DNA of 64,000 bases, from positions 1-64,000 of the forward strand of contig JAURNW010000013.1 of the NCBI GenBank assembly GCA_030829985.1, given 5' to 3'. The DNA comes from Gammaproteobacteria bacterium. Its GTDB lineage: Bacteria > Pseudomonadota > Gammaproteobacteria > Eutrophobiales > Eutrophobiaceae. The position numbers and the translations under genes were made by a program. This document shows positions 40,372 to 50,161 of the stretch, piece by piece (the first letter of the stretch is position 1; every line of letters begins with the position of its first letter). The notes beneath the pieces were generated by a model. The model saw nothing but the letters and a program-made list of their open reading frames with translations. It had not been told where the DNA came from and made no database searches.

Positions 40372-43300
40372 TTATTTAATATTTTTTGATAGTTGTTCCC
40401 ATGCTTTATCCAGTCTTTTTAGTGAAACTGGTATTCTGGTTTTTAACTCTTGCGTAAACAACGATATCCTTAATTCTTCAAACATCCAACGATAATCATC
40501 AAACAACGATGTATTACCATCAATTTCATAAGCCTGATCCACCAGTTTTTTAATCCTGTTCCAATGTTGCTGAATCTGATGCGTTGTTTGGCGATCTTTT
40601 TCTATAGCATACTCAAGTTTATCAATACGCTTCAATATCGCTTCCAGATATCGTGGATATTGTTTCAAATAATCTGTTTTAATATCCTCAATAAAGCCAT
40701 GAAATATCATATATTCCAGTTGCTCTTCAATATCATTGATGGCATGGCTATATTTCATAGTCGCTTCTTCGGAAAGTAATGCTTGAACTTTCAGATTCAG
40801 CCCAAGTATTTTCTTTAATAACAGACACACTCTATCGGCATTAAGTATCATTTCGGGCCGACCTTGTTCTAATCTAGCCAGAAAATGATCCTGTTTACGA
40901 ATCAGTTCATTTTCATATAAAAATGTTTCATCCAGAACAAGGTTTATAATTGAACTGATTAATTCTTCTTTGTTACCGAATTGGGCATATAACAGTGCCA
41001 GTTTTTCAAAATCTTTCAGGTTTTTACATAGATATTTAATCTCTTTTTGTAATTGCCATTTCAATAAGCCTCTAAGACCAAAACGCAATTGATACTCAGC
41101 CGTTTGCAAGTTATCAAATGCATAACGATAAACTCTGCCATCCTCCTCCAGCAGAGAAGGATAAGTAATCAAAACATTGTCTTTAACAGTAATCTTTTCC
41201 TCTACAGCTAAATCACCAAAATCCCATGTAGTGACTTCTTCAGCTCCACTGTCATCCTGATGGATTTCGGTAAATGCATATTCTATTTCTGTGGCAAGTT
41301 TATTTTTTAAATCGACAATATCATTGCCTTCTGCAATTAGTTTATTGTCTGCATTAAGCACCCGATAATTTACTTTTAAATGTTCGGGCAAGAGGCCCTC
41401 AGAAAAATCATCATTTGTTATGTCAACTAAACGTGTTTTGTATAAATACGAGATCAGGTTTTGTTTTAACGATATTGATTTATTACTTATGTTCCTGGCA
41501 CATTCATTCGCTGTGTCGGGAATCGGCACAAGCGTCTTCCTGATATGTTTTGGTAATGACTTTAACAACAAGGTTATCTTTTCTTCAATCAGACCCGGCA
41601 CCAGATAATCCATCTGGTGTTGATTGAATTGATTTAATGCCTCAATCGGCACGTCAATATTAAGCCCATCGTTGCTATTGCCCGGCAGGAACTTATATTC
41701 AAGTGGCAATGACAATCCTCGATATTCAATTTGTTCAGGAAAAGCAGTTTCTGTTACTTCATCCGCGTGCCGACGCATTATTTTATCTTTGGATATGAGT
41801 AAAGCTTGCTTTTGATCTTTACTAAGCTTTTTTGACCATGCAGCAAATGATTGTCCATCATAGACGTGCATAGGTAATGCATTACTATAAAAATCATAAA
41901 CTGCTTCTTCATCAAGAATATCAGGGCGACGTGTCTTTACCTCTAGATGTCGGATTTCATCGATAACTTTATTATTTTGTTTATAAAAACTTGCGGCTGA
42001 TTCAAGGTCAGCTTCTATCAATCCATTTCTGATAAACAGTGCCTGTGATTCTTTAGGATTAATAAGCCCATAATTAATTCTCTTCCCGGCTACTAGCGTC
42101 ATACCGTATAAGCTGATTTTTTCAAGTGCAATAACACGTGTACTTTTACTATCCCAATAAGCATCAGAATAATCATATTTCAGTAAATGTTTTGCGACAT
42201 TTATTAACCACGCCGAGTCAATTTTAGCCACATTACGTGCAAACAAACGAGATGTTTCAACCAAATCGGCAGCAACAATCCATTTTGGTTTTTTATGAAA
42301 TTGGCCTGAGGCCGGGAACAGATTTAACTTGATATCACGCGCACCGGTGTATTCGTGTTTATCTGATAAAAATGCCACATGGCTCGCCATACCACTTAAT
42401 ATTGCACAATGAATATTCTGATAACTGGCCGATTCATTATTTATAGACAATTTCATGTCTGTACAAACATGCCGCAACTGCCTGTGTATATCAATCCATT
42501 CGCGCATCTTCATATAAGACAAGAAGTTTGTTTGACATAGTTTCCTGAGTTTATTCTGTGAAAGTTGTTTTATTTGTTTTTGATAAAAATTCCAAAGATT
42601 AAGAAACCATAAAAAGTCCGAATCATCATGATTGAATTGTTGATGGGATTCATCTGCCTTTTGCTGCTTATCAAGCGGACGTTCTCTCGGATCCTGAATG
42701 CTTAGCGCACTGACGATAATTAATATTTCATGCAGACAATTAAGATCATTTGCAGCTATCAATATCCTTGCGTATCTTGGATCCAGTGGAAATCGGACTA
42801 ACTTTCGCCCGATCGGTGTTAATTTTTCTTCTTTATTGAGCGCATTAATTTCGCGTAACAAGCGCATTCCATCATTGATAAATTTTTTATCCGGTGGATT
42901 AATGAATGGATATTCTTCCACATTTCCAATCTTTAATGCCTTCATTTGTAAAATAACAGAAGCGAGATTGGTTCTAAGTATCTCGGGTTCGGTATATTCC
43001 GGGCGTGATGAAAAATCATCTTCGCTGTATAAACGAATACAGATGCCTTCACTTGTTCTACCACAACGTCCTTTTCTTTGATTCGCGGCTGCCATCGAAA
43101 TTTTTTCAATCGGCAAACGCTGCACTTTACTGCGATAGCTATATCGACTGATACGTGCCATACCAGTATCGATCACGTAACGTATACCGGGGATAGTTAG
43201 TGATGTTTCGGCAATATTGGTAGCCAGTACAATATGTCGTCGCTTATGTGGGGCGAATATTTTATTTTGTCTGGATGAACTTAAACGAGCATATAAAGGC

Positions 43301-44259
43301 AGGATATCCGTGTCTGGCAAGTTTTGTTTTCGAAGAAATTTATCTGTTTCATGGATTTCACCTTCACCTTCCATGAAAATCAGGATATCCCCCATATCGT
43401 AAGACGTTAATTCATGTATCGCTTGTAAAATATGGTCTTCACGCCCAATAGAATCCTCGTCATCCTCTTGCAGTGGACGATATAAGACATCAACCGGATA
43501 AGTTCGACCAGACACTTCAATAACCGGTGCATTGTCAAAATGAGCCGAAAATCTGCTTACGTCTATCGTCGCCGAGGTAATAATGACCTTTAAATCAGGC
43601 CTTTTTGGCAGCAACTCCTTAAGATAACCCAGGATAAAGTCAATATTCAGGCTACGCTCATGCGCCTCATCTATAATCAAAGTGTCATATTGATTTAAAT
43701 ATCTATCCTGTTGTAATTCCGCTAACAAAATACCGTCTGTCATCAATTTGATATAGGAATGTTTATTCGTTACATCCTGATGACGAATCTTAAAACCGAC
43801 ATCGCAACCTAAATCGGAGCCCAATTCTTCAGCGATTCTTTTTGCTACCGTTCTGGCGGCTAGTCTTCTGGGCTGCGTGTGTCCAATTACGCCTTCAATA
43901 CTGCGACCTAGAGTAAGACACAGCTTGGGTAACTGTGTTGTTTTACCTGATCCTGTTTCACCACATATTATCGTTACTGGATTGTTTTTTATTGTTTTAT
44001 ATATTTCATCAACACATTGATTTATTGGTAAATTTTCATCAAAAAAACACTTTGGCAGTCCATTTTTTCGTTCAGTTTTATTATTAATCGATATTTCAAT
44101 ATCACGATATAAAGCATCCCATTCAGAGTTGTTAACTACATTATCTTTTTTCAATCGATCAAACTGACGTTTAAGTCGAAACCGGTCTGAAGCACGAACC
44201 TCCGATAAATGTTCCGAAATTTGATCTATTTGCACAGTTGTCATGCTTTTCTTGTCCAT
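40372..44259 (-). CDS. hrpA: ATP-dependent RNA helicase HrpA
   Basis: This 1295-residue DEAH-box helicase has motif I GETGSGKTTQLPK, motif II DEAHERS and motif III SATID. The HA2 and OB-fold regions follow, then the long C-terminal DUF3418 extension found only in HrpA, which fits the length. HrpA rescues stalled ribosomes or processes mRNA in the cytoplasm. The PP2C-FGE gene diverges from it across 216 bases. Confidence 0.94.
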   Translation of the reverse strand: MDKKSMTTVQIDQISEHLSEVRASDRFRLKRQFDRLKKDNVVNNSEWDALYRDIEISINNKTERKNGLPKCFFDENLPINQCVDEIYKTIKNNPVTIICGETGSGKTTQLPKLCLTLGRSIEGVIGHTQPRRLAARTVAKRIAEELGSDLGCDVGFKIRHQDVTNKHSYIKLMTDGILLAELQQDRYLNQYDTLIIDEAHERSLNIDFILGYLKELLPKRPDLKVIITSATIDVSRFSAHFDNAPVIEVSGRTYPVDVLYRPLQEDDEDSIGREDHILQAIHELTSYDMGDILIFMEGEGEIHETDKFLRKQNLPDTDILPLYARLSSSRQNKIFAPHKRRHIVLATNIAETSLTIPGIRYVIDTGMARISRYSYRSKVQRLPIEKISMAAANQRKGRCGRTSEGICIRLYSEDDFSSRPEYTEPEILRTNLASVILQMKALKIGNVEEYPFINPPDKKFINDGMRLLREINALNKEEKLTPIGRKLVRFPLDPRYARILIAANDLNCLHEILIIVSALSIQDPRERPLDKQQKADESHQQFNHDDSDFLWFLNLWNFYQKQIKQLSQNKLRKLCQTNFLSYMKMREWIDIHRQLRHVCTDMKLSINNESASYQNIHCAILSGMASHVAFLSDKHEYTGARDIKLNLFPASGQFHKKPKWIVAADLVETSRLFARNVAKIDSAWLINVAKHLLKYDYSDAYWDSKSTRVIALEKISLYGMTLVAGKRINYGLINPKESQALFIRNGLIEADLESAASFYKQNNKVIDEIRHLEVKTRRPDILDEEAVYDFYSNALPMHVYDGQSFAAWSKKLSKDQKQALLISKDKIMRRHADEVTETAFPEQIEYRGLSLPLEYKFLPGNSNDGLNIDVPIEALNQFNQHQMDYLVPGLIEEKITLLLKSLPKHIRKTLVPIPDTANECARNISNKSISLKQNLISYLYKTRLVDITNDDFSEGLLPEHLKVNYRVLNADNKLIAEGNDIVDLKNKLATEIEYAFTEIHQDDSGAEEVTTWDFGDLAVEEKITVKDNVLITYPSLLEEDGRVYRYAFDNLQTAEYQLRFGLRGLLKWQLQKEIKYLCKNLKDFEKLALLYAQFGNKEELISSIINLVLDETFLYENELIRKQDHFLARLEQGRPEMILNADRVCLLLKKILGLNLKVQALLSEEATMKYSHAINDIEEQLEYMIFHGFIEDIKTDYLKQYPRYLEAILKRIDKLEYAIEKDRQTTHQIQQHWNRIKKLVDQAYEIDGNTSLFDDYRWMFEELRISLFTQELKTRIPVSLKRLDKAWEQLSKNIK

Positions 44260-44475
44260 TGATAGAATGTGGCATTACGATTATTCATTAATATTTGAAA
44301 TCTTATTTTATTGACACGAATCAAGTATTTATTTGTAATTTATTGATGGACTGGCAGGATAATCAAACATAAAATATTGATATTATCCAAGCAGTATTTT
44401 CTACGTTAAGTACTACACATAATAAATAATATCAGTAGATTATATTACTTTTCTCACACGGGGTTTCCTTAACGT

Positions 44476-46449
44476 ATGGCACTTGAATTCGAATTAGCAG
44501 GTTCACAGATTGATGGCGCAAGAGACTATCAGGAAGATGCGTTTCTTATAACTAATTTAACTGATGCCAACGGCAAACCAAGTGCTTTGGTTGTTATCGC
44601 AGATGGAATGGGTGGCCATGCTGCTGGAAACGTTGCCAGCAACATGGCTGTACAAGCATTCAACAAACATGTGTCTGCAAATTACCCTACAGAAAACATA
44701 GCTGACGTACTCGAACAGGCTGTAGTCAAAGCAAACAATTCAATTAAAGAAACGGTTAAAGAAACACCTGCATTATCGGGCATGGGCTGTACCATGGTAG
44801 CTGCAATCCTTGAAGAAGGAAAAATGTGGTGGGCAAGCGTGGGTGATAGTCATTGTTATTTAGTTCGCAATCGTGAACTGACCAAGAAAAATGCCGATCA
44901 TAGTTATGGCGGTTTTTTAGACAGGATGGAAGCCGAAGGCACACCGGTTGAAGCAGAGCCCGGCTTGTCTCGAAATATGTTAATGAGTGCCGTAACGGGG
45001 GAAGATATTAATGAAATTGATGTCTCTTCAACCCCACTGGAACTCGAATCTGGCGATAGAATAATATTATGTAGTGATGGTCTTGATACCTTAAGTGCCG
45101 GCAAAATTATTCAATACTCCGAGTGGTCAGAATCAACAAAAGAATGCGCTGATGCATTAATGACGGCCGTTGAAGAAGCCAACATGCCCCGCCAAGACAA
45201 CACCACGGCGGTTGTTGTAAATGTAAAAGAAGCCGCAAACGGTGTCACCAGCGTCCCAGCAGTGGAACCTGAGCCTGAAGAAATAGGTGAATCTACCGCT
45301 GAATTGTCAGTTTCTGATGTTTCTACAGAAGAAGCAGTAGCAGAACCCATTTCAGAACCACAACCCGAGCCACAGATAGGTCAGCCTGCATTTGTCGAAG
45401 AAACTGTTGAAACAGCAGATAAACCGAAGAGCAAAATGGGGTTGATGATTGGTATTGCAGCTGCGGTAATTCTTGTCATTGGTGGTGTTGCCTTTACCAT
45501 GATGGGCAAAAAATCAACACAAGAAACTGAGCCTAGTGTTGCCTCAGAGGTTGAGATGCAGGCTGAATCCGAAGCAAGCACAGATGAAATGACCGCTTCT
45601 GATGAGGAAGTGACTGTTGAAGTCTCTGCTACTGAAGAGACTGCTGAAAAAGCCAAGGAAGAACCAAAAACCACAGCAGCAGCGCCTGAAGAGAAAACAG
45701 AAAAAGCGACAGCTGTCGCCAGTAAAACTATTCAAGATGATTTGAAGTCGGGCGGAAAAGGCCCGCTGATGGTCACTATTCCTGCTGGAAAATTTTCTAT
45801 GGGTAGCGGCAGCGCCAAAAACTCGGATGAACGCCCCCGACATGATGTAACTGTTGAGAAATTTGCTGTTAGCCAATATGAGGTCACATTTGCTGAATAT
45901 GATCTTTTTGCAAAAGCTGAAAACCGTAAAATACCTGACTCCCTTTATCTGGATAGAGAAACACACCCGGTTATATTCGTCTCCTGGGATGAGGCCTACT
46001 ACTATACAAAATGGCTTTCCGAACAAACTGGAGAGCGCTACCGTTTGCCTAACGAAGCCGAATGGGAATATATGGCTTCAACAGGCAAAAAATCTACTTT
46101 TTGGTGGGGCTACAACGAAGAGCCTAATCGAGCACACTGTTTTGGTTGTGGCACTAACCTGGACCCGCGTAAGCCAACAAAAATCGGGAGTTTTGAACCA
46201 AACGCTTTTGGAGTTTATGACACTTCCGGCAATGTCGCAGAATGGGTACATGATTGCTGGCATGATAATTATAACGAAGCGCCAAAATATGGAGAAATCT
46301 GGGAAGGTGGGGATTGTTCCTATCGTGTTGTAAGAGGTGGAGCATATAGCACGCCACCACAATCAATAAGAAGCGCCAAAAGGGATAAATACAAATCCGA
46401 TAAAGTCTATGACCATATTGGCATCCGCGTTGTCAGAGAAATCCGTTAA
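44476..46449 (+). CDS. PP2C-type Ser/Thr phosphatase fused to an FGE-sulfatase (formylglycine-generating-like) domain
   Basis: This 657-residue protein has three parts. First is a PP2C phosphatase, with metal-binding DYQEDAF (17-23), VVIADGMGGHAAG and SDGLDTLS, about residues 1-250. Next is a glutamate-rich linker and one membrane helix at about 321-343. Last is an FGE/sulfatase-modifying domain at about 428-657 (PAGKFSMGS, RPRHDVTVEKFAVSQYEVT, SGNVAEWVHDCW, RVVRGGAYSTPP). The FGE-like part lies beyond the membrane helix, so on the outside if the phosphatase is cytoplasmic. The enzyme may signal across the membrane; the FGE domain may be non-catalytic. Confidence 0.85.
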   Translation: MALEFELAGSQIDGARDYQEDAFLITNLTDANGKPSALVVIADGMGGHAAGNVASNMAVQAFNKHVSANYPTENIADVLEQAVVKANNSIKETVKETPALSGMGCTMVAAILEEGKMWWASVGDSHCYLVRNRELTKKNADHSYGGFLDRMEAEGTPVEAEPGLSRNMLMSAVTGEDINEIDVSSTPLELESGDRIILCSDGLDTLSAGKIIQYSEWSESTKECADALMTAVEEANMPRQDNTTAVVVNVKEAANGVTSVPAVEPEPEEIGESTAELSVSDVSTEEAVAEPISEPQPEPQIGQPAFVEETVETADKPKSKMGLMIGIAAAVILVIGGVAFTMMGKKSTQETEPSVASEVEMQAESEASTDEMTASDEEVTVEVSATEETAEKAKEEPKTTAAAPEEKTEKATAVASKTIQDDLKSGGKGPLMVTIPAGKFSMGSGSAKNSDERPRHDVTVEKFAVSQYEVTFAEYDLFAKAENRKIPDSLYLDRETHPVIFVSWDEAYYYTKWLSEQTGERYRLPNEAEWEYMASTGKKSTFWWGYNEEPNRAHCFGCGTNLDPRKPTKIGSFEPNAFGVYDTSGNVAEWVHDCWHDNYNEAPKYGEIWEGGDCSYRVVRGGAYSTPPQSIRSAKRDKYKSDKVYDHIGIRVVREIR

Positions 46450-46463
46450 TCACATATTACATA

Positions 46464-46763
46464 CTAGTGACTAACATCACTGTGTCCTAATGACATATCG
46501 GGCTCTATCCGATCACGAATTAATTGCTTTAATTCTTTAGATTCTGGAAACCTGCCCAACTCTTTTCTGGAGAAAATTTCTTCCCCATCCAGAAATACGG
46601 TAAAAACTCCTCCAGTAGACGGAATCAAAGCTAATTCTCCCAGCTTTTCAGCAAAGGTCATTAATAACTCTTGCGCCAGCCAATTTGCCCTGAGAATAAA
46701 ACGACACTGTGTACAATATTGAATTTCTACTCTGGGAGTGTGAATCTTTGCAACCATTTCCAT
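46464..46763 (-). CDS. SelW/SelT-family (Rdx) selenoprotein-like redox protein
   Basis: The 99-residue protein has a thioredoxin-like redox pair C17-T-Q-C20 (QYCTQCRFI). It also has the family pattern LAQELLMTFAEKLGELALIPSTGGVFTVFLDGEEIFSRKELGRFPE (the conserved GG.F and DG..I.SR). In this family the second position may be selenocysteine, but here both are cysteine. The partner is unknown. It converges on the PP2C-FGE gene. Confidence 0.85.
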   Translation of the reverse strand: MEMVAKIHTPRVEIQYCTQCRFILRANWLAQELLMTFAEKLGELALIPSTGGVFTVFLDGEEIFSRKELGRFPESKELKQLIRDRIEPDMSLGHSDVSH

Positions 46764-46810
46764 ACAAACACCTCTAAAACCTATAAAACATTAATTGCAG
46801 GAGAAGAATC

Positions 46811-47200
46811 GTGTTAAATAATCATTACAGAACAGTATTTTATTCCGTAATTTTATCATTGCTTCCAGTAACTTCTTATGCAGACGTAAAAATATATTTT
46901 GGCGTGCCTACTGTTACTCATAACAAACAGCATTATTATCCACAAAATAATTACAACAGACACAATAATCTCTACAAAAGAAATAACAATGCTTATTCAA
47001 ATCGCGGACTTACTGATCTCTCCAGCCTCTATAAGTATCAGGGTAATAAACAGGAGTATGAGCGGGCCATGTACAATCAAAAAAAATACGGCAACTCATA
47101 TAATAGAAATAACCGTCGCTTTCAAAATTCATACAATAATGGCTTCCGACATGGCCGAGAGTTTGAGAGAAAAAACAGAAGTACAAAACTGGGAGATTAA
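46811..47200 (+). CDS. Secreted Asn/Tyr-rich basic protein of unknown function
   Basis: A GTG start at 46811 has a strong AGGAG ribosome site seven bases ahead. The 129-residue product has a signal peptide (ending near TSYADVK). The mature part is very rich in Asn, Tyr, Arg and His with low-complexity repeats (YNRHNNLYKRNNNAYSN). This composition suggests a disordered surface or matrix protein or a metal-binding tail. It ends three bases before the convergent ampG stop. No family is recognised. Confidence 0.65.
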   Translation: MLNNHYRTVFYSVILSLLPVTSYADVKIYFGVPTVTHNKQHYYPQNNYNRHNNLYKRNNNAYSNRGLTDLSSLYKYQGNKQEYERAMYNQKKYGNSYNRNNRRFQNSYNNGFRHGREFERKNRSTKLGD

Positions 47201-47201
47201 A

Positions 47202-48440
47202 TTACTGCACATCATACTGTTGCAAAAGGTTCTTCAAACGAATTAACAAATATAATCCTGGCAATGCAATAATAAAGGTCAGCATAAAAAAGATTTCCCA
47301 ACCAAAAAGGGCGACAATTTCACCCGATGGAGGTCCAACAAAGACTCGCCCTATCGCAGATAGCGCTGATAACAAGGCAAATTGTGTAGCGGTATATTTA
47401 TGATTACATAAGGCCATTAATAACGCGACAAAAGCAGCTGTACCCATACCACCAGATAGGTTTTCCATACCTATCACTATCATCATGCCGAGATAATTTT
47501 TCCCAATAATAGCTAAGCCCATAAAACCAAGATTGGTTAAAGCCTGGCAGATTCCAAACCATAATAAAGAACGATATAAACCGAGTTGTACCATAATGGC
47601 GCCACCAAAAATAACGCCGACTAATGTTGCAATGAGTCCAAAACCTTTATTCACCACCCCTACTTCAGATATGGAAAAATCGAGTGATTGAATTAAAAAA
47701 GCCGTTGTTAGCGTTCCAGCAAAAGCATCACCCATTTTATAAAGGATAATTAATACTAATAACAAGATTGCAGAAGGTCGATTTATGAATTCTACGAATG
47801 GTTTTATCACAGCATCTTGCAGTGACTTGGGCGCATTGCTGTCATCGGGTTGATAACAGAAGAAAGAAGTTGTCATCCCAATCAACATTAATCCGGCCAT
47901 AATAAAATAAGCCGTTTTCCAGTCGATCAGATCAGCAATAATCAACGCACCCGCTCCTGAAATAAGCATTGCTATACGGTATCCAGCAACCGAAACAGCC
48001 GCACCAAACCCCCTTTCTTTGGCTGGGAGCACATCTGTGCGATAAGCATCAAAGGCAATATCTTGAGAAGCAGAGCAAAAGGCGATAAAGAACGCAATCA
48101 TTCCCATGATCTTTAAGTCTTCATCGGGCGTTAATAAGCCCATTAAAGTAATCAGGATTAATAGCCCACACTGCGTAAGGAACATCCAGCCTCGACGCCG
48201 ACCAAGGCTGTTTGGTACAAACCTGTCCATTAAAGGCGACCAGATAAATTTTAGGGTATAAGGCAAACCCGCTAATGAAAACCAACCGATAGAACGAATG
48301 TTTACATCAACGTCGGCCAACCATGCTTGTAATGTACCGGTACTTAGCGCTAATGGTAAACCAGACGAAAACCCCAAAAGCAGGATCGTCATCATCCGCG
48401 CATTGAATAGATGTTCGATAGATTGTCTAGTTAGTAACAT
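47202..48440 (-). CDS. ampG: AmpG-type muropeptide MFS transporter
   Basis: The 412-residue membrane protein has twelve helices and the AmpG family pattern: LGFSSGLPLALSTGTLQAWL, GLPYTLKFIWSPLMDRFVP and AFCSASQDIAFDAYRTDVL. AmpG imports anhydromuropeptides from the periplasm for cell-wall recycling. It is a single gene, divergent from the CYTH gene by 38 bases. Confidence 0.92.
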   Translation of the reverse strand: MLLTRQSIEHLFNARMMTILLLGFSSGLPLALSTGTLQAWLADVDVNIRSIGWFSLAGLPYTLKFIWSPLMDRFVPNSLGRRRGWMFLTQCGLLILITLMGLLTPDEDLKIMGMIAFFIAFCSASQDIAFDAYRTDVLPAKERGFGAAVSVAGYRIAMLISGAGALIIADLIDWKTAYFIMAGLMLIGMTTSFFCYQPDDSNAPKSLQDAVIKPFVEFINRPSAILLLVLIILYKMGDAFAGTLTTAFLIQSLDFSISEVGVVNKGFGLIATLVGVIFGGAIMVQLGLYRSLLWFGICQALTNLGFMGLAIIGKNYLGMMIVIGMENLSGGMGTAAFVALLMALCNHKYTATQFALLSALSAIGRVFVGPPSGEIVALFGWEIFFMLTFIIALPGLYLLIRLKNLLQQYDVQ

Positions 48441-48478
48441 GGAATGTCATTGTTGTTATTCTCACGTTATCATAAAGC

Positions 48479-48946
48479 ATGGGCATAGAAATTGAACGTA
48501 AATATCTTATAGCTAATGATTCCTGGCAAGAAAATGCTGATGAAGGCATACAGATGATTCAAGGTTATATGAGCAGTAATGATAAAAGCTCGGTTCGCAT
48601 CCGGGTTAACGGCGAGATAGCAAACCTGAATATCAAGAGTAAAACTATTGGCGCCCAACGTAGTGAATTTGATTATCTTATTCCTGTAGCAGAAGCTATG
48701 GAAATGCTTGAGACTTTATGTAATAAACCCTTTATTAAAAAAACGCGTTATCACGTAAAATTTCAAGATCACACTTGGGAAATAGATGTTTTTGCCGGTG
48801 AAAATCAGGGGTTAATCGTGGCTGAACTGGAGTTGAATTCCGTCGACGAAAACTTCGTCTTACCTGATTGGATAGGTAAAGAGGTAACAGACGACCCTCG
48901 CTATTACAATATTTGCCTTGTAAGTCACCCATATAAAGACTGGTGA
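48479..48946 (+). CDS. CYTH-domain protein (triphosphate tunnel enzyme)
   Basis: The 155-residue protein carries the CYTH signature EIERKY at residues 4-9. It also has the alternating charged strands of a triphosphate tunnel (SSVRIRVNG, FIKKTRYHVKF, LIVAELELNS, IGKEVTDDPRYYN). In bacteria such proteins hydrolyse inorganic triphosphate or thiamine triphosphate, or act as class IV adenylate cyclases. Without a CHAD domain the tripolyphosphatase role is the likeliest. Confidence 0.88.
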   Translation: MGIEIERKYLIANDSWQENADEGIQMIQGYMSSNDKSSVRIRVNGEIANLNIKSKTIGAQRSEFDYLIPVAEAMEMLETLCNKPFIKKTRYHVKFQDHTWEIDVFAGENQGLIVAELELNSVDENFVLPDWIGKEVTDDPRYYNICLVSHPYKDW

Positions 48947-49039
48947 TAGTAGCATTGTGGCATAATTCAACAATCTCTAAATTGATAGCGCTTTATTAGC
49001 ATAAACCATTGTTATTTCAATATGTTTCAACATCCGAAT

Positions 49040-49087
49040 ACGTTATAATCCAAGTACATTATAATCCAAGTACGTTATAATCCAACT
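49040..49087. repeat. Three tandem copies of a 16-base repeat containing TATAAT
   Basis: Copies at 49040-49055, 49056-49071 and 49072-49087 read ACGTTATAATCCAAGT, ACATTATAATCCAAGT and ACGTTATAATCCAACT. Each holds TATAAT, a perfect -10 box. They lie 60-107 bases before the moaA start and after the CYTH gene. They may be redundant promoter -10 elements, a regulator-binding array or a neutral expansion. No matching -35 box is obvious. Confidence 0.7.
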
Positions 49088-49146
49088 ATTTCAATGCACC
49101 CAGTACATTCGTTAAAATACAAAGATATTTAATTCTCTATATATGT

Positions 49147-50160
49147 ATGGACGTTAAAACCAACACAAATGAAGAAGTATTAATCGATAAATTTAATCGA
49201 GTTGTCGATTACGTACGTCTTTCGGTTACAGATCGTTGCGACTTTCGCTGTGTCTATTGCATGGATGAAGAAATGCAGTTTGTGCCACGCGCACAACTTT
49301 TAACGTTGGAAGAAATTGCAAGAATAGCCCAGGCTTTCACTGAACTTGGCGTAAAAAAAGTACGTATTACCGGTGGTGAGCCACTGATTCGTCGAAACGT
49401 CATCAAATTGTTTGAAGATATTGGCCAGTTACCCGGCCTGGATGAATTGGTTTTAACCACTAATGGCTCACAATTGACAAAACTTGCGCAACCCCTGAAA
49501 GATGCCGGTGTTAAACGCATAAATATCAGCCTGGATTCGCTTGATCCTGAAAAATTCAACCGCATAACACGTGTCGGCGAATTACAAAATGTTCTTGCAG
49601 GTATAGAAGCGGCACTCGCCGTTGGTTTTGAAAAACTAAAATTAAATGCTGTCATATTAAAAAATCGTAATCATGATGAAATAATTGATCTGGTTCGTTA
49701 TGCCAGTGACAGAAAAATGGATATCAGTTTTATTGAGGAAATGCCACTTGGTGTCATAGGTGACCATGACCGAGCTGAGGCATATTACTCCAGTGATAAA
49801 ATAAAAAGCGATCTGGAACAAGAATTTACATTAGTGCCCACGACCGAGACCACTGCTGGACCATCAAAATACTACAAGTTAAATGAAACTGGCACACGTG
49901 TCGGCTTCATCTCACCACATAGCCATAATTTTTGTGAGCAATGCAACCGGGTAAGATTGACTTGTGAAGGTCGCTTGTTGTTATGCCTAGGTCAGGAACA
50001 TTCGGTTGATCTACGAAAAATACTTCGTGCCTACCCCGGCGATATGGATAAACTGAAACAAGCAATAAAAGATTCGATGTTAATAAAACCTAAAGGGCAT
50101 GATTTTAATTTAACCGAAAAACCAATCATATTTAGACATATGAATGTCACTGGAGGCTAA
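49147..50160 (+). CDS. moaA: GTP 3',8-cyclase (molybdenum cofactor biosynthesis protein A)
   Basis: A 337-residue radical-SAM enzyme. The N-terminal cluster motif is C31-x3-C35-x2-C38 (CDFRCVYC). The C-terminal cluster has HNFCEQCNRVRLTCEGRLLLC, and the protein ends in the Gly-Gly needed for activity (NVTGG). It turns GTP into 3',8-cyclo-H2GTP, the first step of molybdopterin synthesis, with MoaC. It heads the plus-strand run moaA-fdhD-mobA-mobB-moeA, and a tandem repeat lies in its leader. Confidence 0.95.
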   Translation: MDVKTNTNEEVLIDKFNRVVDYVRLSVTDRCDFRCVYCMDEEMQFVPRAQLLTLEEIARIAQAFTELGVKKVRITGGEPLIRRNVIKLFEDIGQLPGLDELVLTTNGSQLTKLAQPLKDAGVKRINISLDSLDPEKFNRITRVGELQNVLAGIEAALAVGFEKLKLNAVILKNRNHDEIIDLVRYASDRKMDISFIEEMPLGVIGDHDRAEAYYSSDKIKSDLEQEFTLVPTTETTAGPSKYYKLNETGTRVGFISPHSHNFCEQCNRVRLTCEGRLLLCLGQEHSVDLRKILRAYPGDMDKLKQAIKDSMLIKPKGHDFNLTEKPIIFRHMNVTGG

Positions 50161-50161
50161 G

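Noticed and set aside
45544..46026. A minus-strand frame of 160 codons inside the PP2C-FGE gene
   Set aside because: It lies antisense to a well-supported gene; its Cys/Phe-rich protein is a frame shadow of the glutamate-rich linker.
46899..47246. A plus-strand frame of 115 codons overlapping the secreted Asn/Tyr-rich protein
   Set aside because: It runs past the opposing ampG stop, has no ribosome site and no signal peptide; the 46811 frame is much better supported.
49040..49087. The three 16-base repeats as a CRISPR array
   Set aside because: The copies are directly adjacent with no spacers.
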